In this document: positions 1-6,302 of the stretch, in pieces | How the letters are laid out: each line of letters starts with the position of its first letter | How positions within the stretch are numbered: position 1 is the stretch's first letter | NCBI GenBank assembly: GCA_002337215.1 | Contig: DDFO01000054.1 | Span: 50,219-56,520, forward strand | Direction: 5' to 3' | DNA: 6,302 nucleotides | DNA from: Phycisphaerales bacterium UBA1926 | Lineage (GTDB): Bacteria; Planctomycetota; Phycisphaerae; Phycisphaerales; UBA1924 | The notes under the pieces: generated by a model | Database searches by the model: none | What the model was told of the DNA's origin: nothing | What the model saw: the letters and a program-made list of their open reading frames with translations, nothing else | Made by a program: the position numbers and the translations under genes

Positions 1-1
1 G

Positions 2-1855
2 GATGAAGAACGCGAACGGGTTCTTTCCGACTTGACCACAGCGGCTGATGCGGCGTCGGACGACGACGCCCTCGCTTTGTACAACGAGTGGCGTGAGAGA
101 ATCGTCGAGTCTTCTGGCTCGTTGGTGTCGCTGCGCGATGGTTTGGACACCTGGGACGATCGCGAGGCTCGCGAGGCGGCGGAGCAGTGGGGCGGCTCCT
201 GGGCGGCCGCAAACATGGAATGGCGAGCAGAAGCGCCGGAACTTGGTCGGTATATCGAAGCGCTCGGCTCGCCGAACCCTGTCCGTCTCGGGGAGATCGC
301 GCAGTCGCCCGACTCCCAGCCGGGGATCGCGTTTGTGGCGTGGAGCCGCCTCGACGAGGCCGACCCGGAATGGGGCACGTCGATCGAGCAACTCGAACTG
401 GATCGGGTCGTGACGGGGCGTCTCGCGGAGTCTGTCGCAGCTCTCCCCGAAGCGAGGGCGGCGGAGGTGACTTCGAGCATGTCTCGATCGGCGACGGCGC
501 GGTGGCTCCGAGGTGCATCTTCGTGCGACGCTGCACAGTTTTCGAGGATCGCAGCGATCGGTGGTGATCTTCCGCTCGCGGAAGACCAACTCCCGGCTGG
601 CGTCCGATTCAACCTGTTTGTCGAAGGGCTCCGGCGCTCGCTGGGTCGGGGCGAACCGCTCGACCGGGAAGAACTCGTCGCTCAGGCAGAATCGGCGCGT
701 GCTGGCCTCGATGAAGGCGGTGGAGCGAGCGCCTGGCTGGCGTCGTTCGTTGATGAGCTTACGGCCCGAGAGGGGCGTGAGGTTGACTACCGCGTCATCG
801 GCCCGGCGAGAGCGGGGTGGGCTGTTGAGCCGTTCGATTCGGGGCGTGTGCTCCGATATTCATGGACCGGCGCGAACCAACCCCGTGAACTGACATTCCG
901 GCTCGTTGAATCGCCGGAGGCCGGCGTGTTTTATCTGGCGGAGACCGAGGCTCCGGCGTGGTTGATGATCGATTTCGTGCTCAATGGCGAGTACGCCGAG
1001 GCCGTGGCATCGAGCCTCCCCGAAGATTGGGACCCGATCCCCGACACCCGGCTCGGGCCGAGAGTCTGGGATTGGGGGCGGCAGCGAGGCGGCCGCGGGA
1101 TCCGACTGGCCCGCACCTGGGTGATGAAGGATCGAGGGTCGGACCGGCCGTATTACGCGGACGGGTTCGAGGATCGTGTCGGCCGACCCGGTGATGACCA
1201 CCCGATCCAACGAGTTTCAGCTCGGGCGGCGGCGAGCATCGCGGCAGCGGCCGGCTGCCGCTTGCCGACGCAGGCGGAATGGCGTGCCGCCTTCGGCACG
1301 ATCGGGAGTCCTCCGCCGAGTGCGGATTGGAATCTCCGCGACCGGACATTCGACGAGCAGCGCTCGCACACGCTCTCGCTCGGCGCGGGGCTCGCGGTGA
1401 CGTGGCCCGACCAGCAGTCGTTCGTCGATGGCATGGACGGGATCGGGCAGGGGCCGGACGCGGAGAGCCACGAATGGTCGGATGGCGTGCTGTGGTTCAC
1501 CGAGGTCGCGGCGGGTCGTGAGCGTCCGTTCCGCCACCTTCTCGGGAACGTCGCGGAGTATGTGCTGCCGGAAACGAACGACGCGGCATGGCTGTCGGAT
1601 CGGGGCGGCGACGTGGGAAGCCGCGTTCGTGCGCTCGGTGCGGTCTCGCGGGTGCTTCCGGTCATCGGTGGTTCGTCGCTCTCGCCGCCGGGCGTTGGCG
1701 TTGATCGGGCGGTCGTCCCGGCGACCGACACCGGCGTGCTCGGCTACTCAGATGTCGGCTTCCGGCTCGCGTTTTCGCCAGGGGTTGAAGCGCCGCTGGT
1801 GGTTGTGGTCGGGGAGCTTCTGGGCGATGCGCCGTTCTTGCGCATGGCTGATTAG
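2..1855 (+). CDS. SUMF1/FGE-sulfatase-domain protein, 5' end outside window (partial)
   Basis: The frame is open from the first complete codon (base 2, reading DEERERVL) to the TAG at 1853-1855, giving 617 visible codons. A TTG at 32 has no Shine-Dalgarno before it, so the true start is probably upstream of the window. The first roughly 270 visible residues look helical and acidic, with no family I recognise. The C-terminal part, from about base 870, matches the FGE-sulfatase (SUMF1/PvdO) fold. Landmarks are FYLAETEAP (about 929), HPIQRVSARAAASIA then GCRLPTQAEW (1199-1282), HLLGNVAEY (1535-1561), IGGSS (1664-1678) and DVGFRLAF (1751-1774). In true formylglycine-generating enzymes a cysteine pair lies between the GGS and GFR motifs; none is present here. 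Only two cysteines are visible in the whole protein (near 521 and 1256). I infer a non-FGE role, such as ligand binding or another SUMF1-family activity. Its link to the downstream secretion pair is unproven. Domain call is firm; function is unknown. Confidence 0.83.
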   Translation, partial: DEERERVLSDLTTAADAASDDDALALYNEWRERIVESSGSLVSLRDGLDTWDDREAREAAEQWGGSWAAANMEWRAEAPELGRYIEALGSPNPVRLGEIAQSPDSQPGIAFVAWSRLDEADPEWGTSIEQLELDRVVTGRLAESVAALPEARAAEVTSSMSRSATARWLRGASSCDAAQFSRIAAIGGDLPLAEDQLPAGVRFNLFVEGLRRSLGRGEPLDREELVAQAESARAGLDEGGGASAWLASFVDELTAREGREVDYRVIGPARAGWAVEPFDSGRVLRYSWTGANQPRELTFRLVESPEAGVFYLAETEAPAWLMIDFVLNGEYAEAVASSLPEDWDPIPDTRLGPRVWDWGRQRGGRGIRLARTWVMKDRGSDRPYYADGFEDRVGRPGDDHPIQRVSARAAASIAAAAGCRLPTQAEWRAAFGTIGSPPPSADWNLRDRTFDEQRSHTLSLGAGLAVTWPDQQSFVDGMDGIGQGPDAESHEWSDGVLWFTEVAAGRERPFRHLLGNVAEYVLPETNDAAWLSDRGGDVGSRVRALGAVSRVLPVIGGSSLSPPGVGVDRAVVPATDTGVLGYSDVGFRLAFSPGVEAPLVVVVGELLGDAPFLRMAD

Positions 1856-1897
1856 GTTGCTTTGTGTGCGGCTGTGACGGCCGGTGCGGGTAGTTTG

Positions 1898-1906
1898 TGC
1901 TAACAT
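1898..1906 (+). promoter_or_regulatory. possible extended -10 promoter of the TpsB gene
   Basis: TGCTAACAT fits an extended -10 (TGn followed by a hexamer matching TATAAT at 4 of 6 positions). No good -35 hexamer lies 16-18 bases upstream. If real, transcription would begin near 1912-1914, leaving a leader of about 30 bases. This would separate the secretion pair from the SUMF1-like gene and would exclude the GTG at 1897 as start codon. Chance matches of this kind are common, and promoter consensus in the inferred phylum is poorly known. Confidence 0.3.
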
Positions 1907-1930
1907 ATGCGTGGGTGATTTTCCACCACG

Positions 1931-1937
1931 AGCGGGG
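1931..1937 (+). promoter_or_regulatory. weak ribosome-binding site for the TpsB gene
   Basis: AGCGGGG lies 7 bases before the ATG at 1945. It is an imperfect Shine-Dalgarno, but no better one serves the neighbouring candidates. GTG 1897 has no purine-rich stretch upstream, and the GGGAAGA before ATG 1957 is too close to it. This spacing, together with the signal peptide beginning MGRIMQRSVR, decides for ATG 1945. Confidence 0.35.
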
Positions 1938-1944
1938 TTTTGTC

Positions 1945-4629
1945 ATGGGAAGAATCATGCAGCGGAGCGTGCGGGCGATTGTGCTCGCCTCTGGGGCAGC
2001 GGGCGGTCTTGCTTCGACCGGCGCCTGTGCGTTTGCGGTCTCCGGCGGCGTGTTCGCCGGCGTGGGCGTCGCGGCTGAGGTCGCGGTGGAAGGCACAGAG
2101 TTTGTGGTTGGCGCGGTGGAGGTTGTCTACGCGCCCGGGACCTCGGGCGGGATCGCCCCGTCGGAGCTTGCCGGGGTGGACGTTGAGCTCGTCCGCCAAT
2201 CGAGCGGGCTCCTGATTGCCCCGGGGAGCGGGGCCGGCACGCCCGTCACGATCTCACTCGGGAACCTGAGCAACGCGCGCACGGAGCGTTTCGATTCGAG
2301 CGGTCTGCGCTCGGTGCTCGAGGCGATTCACGAGCGGTACACGACGCGGACCGGGGGCAAGGCGTACGTCGTTCCCGACGCGACGCAGGTGCTGCTCCGC
2401 GGCATTGGTGAGGATTATCGAACCGGGTCGAGTGGCCTTCGGTTCGTCGTCTACCCCAGCCGGGGCACGAATGAACGCCCGACTCGCGCGACGCCGGCGC
2501 CTTCCACGGCCGCGAGTTCGCAGCCTGCAACAACGCCCGAACCTCGGCCGCGTCCTGCGGCGCAGCCTCAACAGGTGACACCCGCACCGGCGGCATCGGT
2601 TCAGCGTCCGGCCGAGCAGCCGGCAGGTTCGGCCTCGACTCCAGCGCCGACTCAGTCCGAAGCGCCGGCGATCGTCGAGACAACTGATCCCGATGACGGA
2701 GGCCGCGAGCCGCCGGCTCGGATGGACCGGTCAACAACGGTGCGTGTTGTCCCGCAGGATGGGACGGTTTATGACCCCGACGACCTTCCGGTCGAGCAAT
2801 TTGAGTTCGATGCGGAGATCGACGGTGAGTCGCCCTTCGAGATGACGGGCTTCGAGTTTTCGTTCCCCAAGCCGCACCCCGACCTGCCGGCACCCGAGGC
2901 GCTCGGTGATGTCACGGTCCGGCTGATCCGGACGCCGAGCGGCTTTGTCGCGCGCGAGGGCCAGGGCAAGCTTGTCCGCTTGGGCGACCTGGGCGTTGGC
3001 GGTTCCGATCGGCTGTACTTCTCCGCCTTCGAGGCGTCGCTGGCTGCGGTGCTCCAATCGTTCCGCGACGATTCGATCGTCGGTGTGCTTGTCACCCCCG
3101 ATCCCGACAAGGGGATCGGTCCTGACGAGGTCGAGCGGTATTACGACGAGCGTTCGGAATACGGCGTTACGACGCTCCCGATTCTTGTCTATGTCCCGCA
3201 GGTCACCCGGCTGAAGACAATCGCGTCGGGCGATCGGATCGACACCGAAGACCGGCTGAACAGCCCGAAGCACGCGAGGATCACGCGGGGGTCGCCCCTG
3301 CAGCCGGGCGAGGGCGAGATGCCTAACGCGCTGCTGCGGTTCGAGCCCCTGAACACGTACGCGTTCCAGCAGAGCCGGCACCCCGGCCGGCGCGTGGATG
3401 TCGCGATCGCTGATGGCAGCGTGCCGGGCGAGCCCGAGACGCAGGGCGACGCGGAGGTGCAGTACCTCGTGCAGGAGATCAAGCCCTGGACGATCTACGC
3501 CCAGTTCTCGAACACGGGCACGGAGCAGACCGATCAGTTCCGCGAGCGTGTCGGCTTCGTCAACAACCAACTTCTCGGCTTCGACGACATCTTCTCGATC
3601 GACTACATCACCAGCAATCTCCGCGAGAGTCACGCGATCGTCACTTCATACGACGTGCCCCTTTCGGATGATGGCCGACTCCGGGCGAAGGTCGAGGGCG
3701 AGTGGTCGGAGTACAAGGCCTCGGATGTCGGCGTCGCGAATGAGAGCTTCGAGGGCCGGACATACGGATTTGGCGGCGAGCTTCGGTACAACTTCCTGCA
3801 GGTCAACGATTTCTTCGTCGATGTTTACGGCGGGGGCAAGTACCGCGATATCGAGGTCGAGAACCTGGGGCTTGTCAACGGACGTGGTCAGGAAGAAGTC
3901 TTCGTCTTCGACGTCGGACTGAGAGCCGAGCGGGTGCGAGCGAACTATTCGATCTTCGCGGAGGTCGGGCTTGAGATCTCGGCGAACGGGATCACGGGTG
4001 CGAACGAGGCGGATCTTGAGCGGCTCGGCCGCCTGAACCCCGACGAGGAGTGGACGGCGCTCCATTGGGACGTTGATCACAGCTTCTACCTCGACGGTAT
4101 CGGTTCATGGAACTCCGGGAACCGTCAGTTGGTCCACGAGATCGCGTCGCGATTCAGCGGGCAATACGCGTTTAACAACCGCCTCATCCCCAACTATCAG
4201 ACGGTGGGCGGCGGTCTCTACACGGTCCGCGGGTATCGCGAATCGCTGGTCGCGGGTGATAACGGCGTCTTTGCAAGCGTCGAGTACCGCTTCCATCTCC
4301 CCAAGGCGCTGCCCGCGGGCGATCAGAGCGTTTCGGTGTTCGGCGAGTCGTATCGCGTGCGGACCGACAGCGAAGGTCTTGCACCCGATTGGGACTTCAT
4401 TCTCAAGGCTTTCTTCGATGTCGGGTATGTGAACAACAGCCGGGCGCTCGGGTTCGAGAGCGACGAGTCGCTGATGGGCACCGGGTTGGGTGCCGAGCTG
4501 CGTCTGGCGGGGAATCTGAGTTTTCGGACCGACTGGGGCATCGTATTGGACGAGATTGGTTCCGATACCCCCTCCCCGACGACGGTTGGATCGCAGCGTT
4601 GGCACTTTGTCTTCACGCTGCTCTACTGA
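1945..4629 (+). CDS. TpsB outer-membrane transporter (ShlB/FhaC/HecB family), complete
   Basis: This 894-residue protein should export the TpsA encoded next to it across the outer membrane. A Sec signal peptide spans residues 1-31 (R3, R7, R10, hydrophobic core 11-27, likely cut after ACAFA). Residues 53-171 form a POTRA-like module, 172-261 a Pro/Ala/Thr-rich linker, and 298-420 a second module related to the first. Residues 422-512 hold the canonical POTRA just before the barrel, with LKTIASGDR (423-431) and RHPGRRVDV (478-486). The barrel starts near KPWTIYAQFSNTGTEQT (513-529) and carries VRGYR at 761-765, the Omp85/TpsB signature of loop L6. It ends in an amphipathic strand, WHFVFTLLY, with a terminal aromatic residue. 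FhaC-type proteins are about 550-590 residues with two adjacent POTRAs, so this one has a much enlarged periplasmic part. ATG 1945 is preferred over GTG 1897, which would put 16 extra residues before the signal peptide. The family is confident; the module boundaries are by eye. Confidence 0.92.
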   Translation: MGRIMQRSVRAIVLASGAAGGLASTGACAFAVSGGVFAGVGVAAEVAVEGTEFVVGAVEVVYAPGTSGGIAPSELAGVDVELVRQSSGLLIAPGSGAGTPVTISLGNLSNARTERFDSSGLRSVLEAIHERYTTRTGGKAYVVPDATQVLLRGIGEDYRTGSSGLRFVVYPSRGTNERPTRATPAPSTAASSQPATTPEPRPRPAAQPQQVTPAPAASVQRPAEQPAGSASTPAPTQSEAPAIVETTDPDDGGREPPARMDRSTTVRVVPQDGTVYDPDDLPVEQFEFDAEIDGESPFEMTGFEFSFPKPHPDLPAPEALGDVTVRLIRTPSGFVAREGQGKLVRLGDLGVGGSDRLYFSAFEASLAAVLQSFRDDSIVGVLVTPDPDKGIGPDEVERYYDERSEYGVTTLPILVYVPQVTRLKTIASGDRIDTEDRLNSPKHARITRGSPLQPGEGEMPNALLRFEPLNTYAFQQSRHPGRRVDVAIADGSVPGEPETQGDAEVQYLVQEIKPWTIYAQFSNTGTEQTDQFRERVGFVNNQLLGFDDIFSIDYITSNLRESHAIVTSYDVPLSDDGRLRAKVEGEWSEYKASDVGVANESFEGRTYGFGGELRYNFLQVNDFFVDVYGGGKYRDIEVENLGLVNGRGQEEVFVFDVGLRAERVRANYSIFAEVGLEISANGITGANEADLERLGRLNPDEEWTALHWDVDHSFYLDGIGSWNSGNRQLVHEIASRFSGQYAFNNRLIPNYQTVGGGLYTVRGYRESLVAGDNGVFASVEYRFHLPKALPAGDQSVSVFGESYRVRTDSEGLAPDWDFILKAFFDVGYVNNSRALGFESDESLMGTGLGAELRLAGNLSFRTDWGIVLDEIGSDTPSPTTVGSQRWHFVFTLLY

Positions 4630-4660
4630 GTTGCTTGTTTCTGTTGTAGACTGGACTTAC

Positions 4661-4685
4661 GAGCGCCCCGGGAAGGGAATCGCTC
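4661..4685 (+). other. small hairpin in the TpsB-TpsA gap
   Basis: GAGCG (4661-4665) can pair with CGCTC (4681-4685), and an inner CCC (4666-4668) with GGG (4675-4677). The run after it, CTTTGCTT, is only weakly T-rich, so a true intrinsic terminator is doubtful. It could modestly reduce read-through or protect an mRNA end between transporter and cargo. I found no convincing -35/-10 pair in the gap, so the TpsA gene is probably co-transcribed with the TpsB gene. Confidence 0.25.
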
Positions 4686-4715
4686 CTTTGCTTCGCGTCA
4701 ACACCGATAAGAATT

Positions 4716-4720
4716 GAGGG
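4716..4720 (+). promoter_or_regulatory. ribosome-binding site of the TpsA gene
   Basis: GAGGG lies 7 bases before the ATG at 4728, a good Shine-Dalgarno at normal spacing. It is stronger than the site of the TpsB gene, as expected if cargo is made in excess of transporter. It fixes the start of the TpsA frame. Confidence 0.7.
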
Positions 4721-4727
4721 CCTCGAG

Positions 4728-6302
4728 ATGTCGCAACGTCAGACCAAGAGCCGTATGCAGAATCGCCGTGATCGTTCGCGCACGAGCGGGCTGATCACCG
4801 CGGGTGTGATCGCGGGCGTGGTGAGCGTCCCGGCGCTGGCGGGTCCCAGTGGCGAGCAGGTCGTCCACGGGTCGGCCCGATTCGACCGCGCCGGCAACCA
4901 CACGACGATCACGACGAGCGATCGCGCGATCATCAACTATGACTCGTTCAACCTGAACCAGTACGAATCCGTCCGGTTCATGCAGCCCGGTGCGTCGTCG
5001 CGGGTTCTGAACCGGATCCAGGGCGCGGCCCCGACGTTGATCGACGGTTCGGTATTCGCCAACGGTAATGTCTACTTCGTGAACCGGGCGGGTGTCTTCT
5101 TCGGGCAGAACGCCGTGATCAACGTGGGCGGGATCTACGCCGCCGCGGGCAACATCACCAACCAGGACTTCCTGAACAATGTCAACCAGTTCACCGACCT
5201 GTCGGGATCGGTGATCAACGAGGGCACAATCAACGCGACCAGCGAGGCCCACCTGGTTGGTCGTCGGGTCGCGAACTTTGGACGGATCGTCGCGCCGAAC
5301 GGCATGGTTTCGATGACCGCCGGGAACGACGTCCTGCTCGGCCAGCGCGGGGGGAGGGTCTTCGCGCGGATCAGTGGCGACGCGTCGAACGCGGGCGCGG
5401 TCGGCGTCGAGAACCACGGTGTCATCGACGCCGGCTCGGGCCAGGTACTCGCGGGTGTGGGTGATCACTTCGCGCTGGCGCTTTACGACACCTCGGTGAT
5501 CCGGGGCGATTCGGTCCGCATCGCGGGCTCGGCCCGCAGCACGGTGACGGTGCGCGGCGACATCGACGCCAGCAACGCGACCGGCAGCGGTGGTGATATC
5601 GAGATCCTCGGCGGGCGGATCGGTGTCTACGGCGCCGATCTGGACGCGAGCGGCACGACCGGTGGCGGCAATATCAATATCGGCGGCGATGAGCGCGGGC
5701 TCGGCGAACGGCTCCGCGCCGAGGTGACGCTTGTGGACAGCGGGACCTCGCTGTCGGTCGATGCGACCTCGAGCGGTGACGCCGGGCGTGTCGTCGCGTG
5801 GTCCGACGGCGCAACAGTGTTCCGCGGAAAGGTCAGCGGCAACGCGCCGGGCAAGGGCGGCTTCACCGAGGTGTCGTCGCTGGGCTATCTGGAATTCAAC
5901 GGCTCGATCGATCTTCGGGGCGCCGCCCAGAACGGCACGCTTCTGCTCGATCCCAAGAACATCATCGTGACCGCGACGAATCAGGGCGGCGCGACGGATA
6001 TCAACGACGTCAACAGCTTCGCCGTCGACCCGAACGCGACCACACTCATCCATGACCAGGTCCTCGAAGGCTGGCTCAACGGCGGCATCCTCGCGGACAT
6101 CGTCTTCCAGGCGAACAACGACTTTATCTTCAACCCGTTCGCGTCTGTGACACAGAACGCCGGAACCAACTCACTCCGCATCTTCGCGGGTCGTCGAGTC
6201 GTGTTCGGCCCGAACTCGAATCTGATCATGGGCGGCGGCAGTCTGTTCGCGGTCGCGAACGCGGTGAATGAAGCCGGTTTCGTCGCGGCGAGCCGCGACG
6301 CG
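4728..6302 (+). CDS. TpsA exoprotein, filamentous-haemagglutinin-type TPS domain, 3' end outside window (partial)
   Basis: The first 525 codons are open with no stop to the window end. A Sec signal peptide has a long basic n-region (R4, K7, R9, R13, R14, R16, R18), a hydrophobic core from L22 and a likely cut after PALA (residue 38). The TPS domain follows (about 39-270): a FNLNQYESVRFMQP segment, LNRIQG, then NRAGVFFGQNAVINVGG from residue 119. This corresponds to the usual NPNGVLFG region with NPNG changed to NRAG. Beta-helix coils of the type NxGxIxA start at residues 164, 183 and 229. Next come a GGGNINIGG motif (312-320), VVAWSDG (355-361), GGFTEVSS (377-384) and LLLDPKNI (405-412), an order typical of TpsA haemagglutinin-like proteins. 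The TpsB partner is immediately upstream. The protein is probably secreted and folds as a right-handed beta-helix at the surface. Its effector or anchoring C-terminus is not visible, so adhesin function is only inferred. Confidence 0.9.
   Translation, partial: MSQRQTKSRMQNRRDRSRTSGLITAGVIAGVVSVPALAGPSGEQVVHGSARFDRAGNHTTITTSDRAIINYDSFNLNQYESVRFMQPGASSRVLNRIQGAAPTLIDGSVFANGNVYFVNRAGVFFGQNAVINVGGIYAAAGNITNQDFLNNVNQFTDLSGSVINEGTINATSEAHLVGRRVANFGRIVAPNGMVSMTAGNDVLLGQRGGRVFARISGDASNAGAVGVENHGVIDAGSGQVLAGVGDHFALALYDTSVIRGDSVRIAGSARSTVTVRGDIDASNATGSGGDIEILGGRIGVYGADLDASGTTGGGNINIGGDERGLGERLRAEVTLVDSGTSLSVDATSSGDAGRVVAWSDGATVFRGKVSGNAPGKGGFTEVSSLGYLEFNGSIDLRGAAQNGTLLLDPKNIIVTATNQGGATDINDVNSFAVDPNATTLIHDQVLEGWLNGGILADIVFQANNDFIFNPFASVTQNAGTNSLRIFAGRRVVFGPNSNLIMGGGSLFAVANAVNEAGFVAASRDA
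5556..5711 (+). repeat. tandem 26-residue coding repeat in TpsA
   Basis: Two adjacent 78-base units (5556-5633 and 5634-5711) encode residues 277-302 and 303-328 of TpsA. They share the pattern DxDAS-x-x-T-G-x-G-G-x-I-x-I-x-G-G, namely DIDASNATGSGGDIEI against DLDASGTTGGGNINI. The resemblance is clear in protein but diverged in DNA. They are best read as successive coils of the beta-helix with an extra loop, not a recent DNA duplication. Confidence 0.6.

Noticed and set aside
32..34. TTG as start codon of the first gene
   Set aside because: There is no Shine-Dalgarno upstream and the frame is open and acidic right to the window edge, so the gene most likely begins further upstream.
1153..1731. 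192-codon open frame on the minus strand
   Set aside because: It is antisense to the SUMF1-like domain, whose motifs are all in the + frame; the minus translation is Ser/Arg/Pro-rich with no family match that I can see.
1869..1883. Possible terminator hairpin (CGGC and GCCG) after the SUMF1-like gene
   Set aside because: The stem is only 4 base pairs and no T-run follows, so it cannot be supported as an intrinsic terminator.
2023..2028. Lipoprotein lipobox (STGAC) in the TpsB signal peptide
   Set aside because: The -3 position is Thr where Leu is expected, TpsB proteins are not lipoproteins, and the following AFA makes a good signal peptidase I site.
2731..3633. 300-codon open frame on the minus strand
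   Set aside because: It is antisense to the well-supported TpsB gene and its translation is Arg/Leu/Asp-rich without any known motif; a shadow of the + frame.
4631..4663. Promoter for the TpsA gene (TTGCTT or TTGTTT with TACGAG or TAGACT)
   Set aside because: No pair has both acceptable hexamers and 16-18 base spacing; co-transcription with the TpsB gene is simpler.
4698..6053. 451-codon open frame on the minus strand
   Set aside because: It lies entirely antisense to the TpsA gene, whose + frame has a signal peptide, a Shine-Dalgarno and clear TPS motifs. The minus frame reads as Arg/Asp/Val-rich low-order sequence with no recognisable domain, a typical coding shadow in GC-rich DNA.

Overview
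The window is a GC-rich stretch of bacterial chromosome, all of it coding on the + strand, with three genes in a row. Two of them are cut by the window edges. The central and right-hand genes form a type Vb (two-partner) secretion pair: an outer-membrane TpsB transporter of the ShlB/FhaC/HecB family, followed 98 bases later by the start of its secreted TpsA partner, which carries a filamentous-haemagglutinin-type TPS domain. TpsB transporters sit in an outer membrane, so the host is diderm. The GC-rich codon use, the enlarged TpsB periplasmic region, the variant TPS motif and the neighbouring SUMF1-like gene resemble what I recall of Planctomycetota, especially Phycisphaerae. That placement is an inference from family resemblance.

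Layout. Bases 2-1855 hold the 3' part of a long gene whose C-terminal third or so is an FGE-sulfatase/SUMF1 (C-type-lectin-like) domain without the catalytic cysteines. Bases 1856-1944 form a short gap with a possible extended -10 promoter and a weak ribosome-binding site. Bases 1945-4629 are the complete TpsB gene: signal peptide, a first POTRA-like module, a Pro/Ala/Thr-rich linker, a second related module, a canonical last POTRA, and a beta-barrel with the VRGY motif. Bases 4630-4727 are a short gap with a small hairpin and a good Shine-Dalgarno. Bases 4728-6302 are the first 525 codons of the TpsA gene, still open at the window end.

How they work together. TpsA should cross the inner membrane by Sec. 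Its TPS domain is then recognised in the periplasm by the POTRA domains of TpsB, and the protein is threaded through the barrel to the surface, where it folds as a beta-helix. It probably acts as an adhesin or surface-layer filament, but its functional C-terminus lies outside the window. The role of the SUMF1-like protein is unknown, and nothing here proves it belongs to the secretion pathway. The most unusual points are the split, duplicated periplasmic region of TpsB, the non-canonical NPNG motif in TpsA and the cysteine-less SUMF1-like domain. I see no mobile element, RNA gene or CRISPR array.
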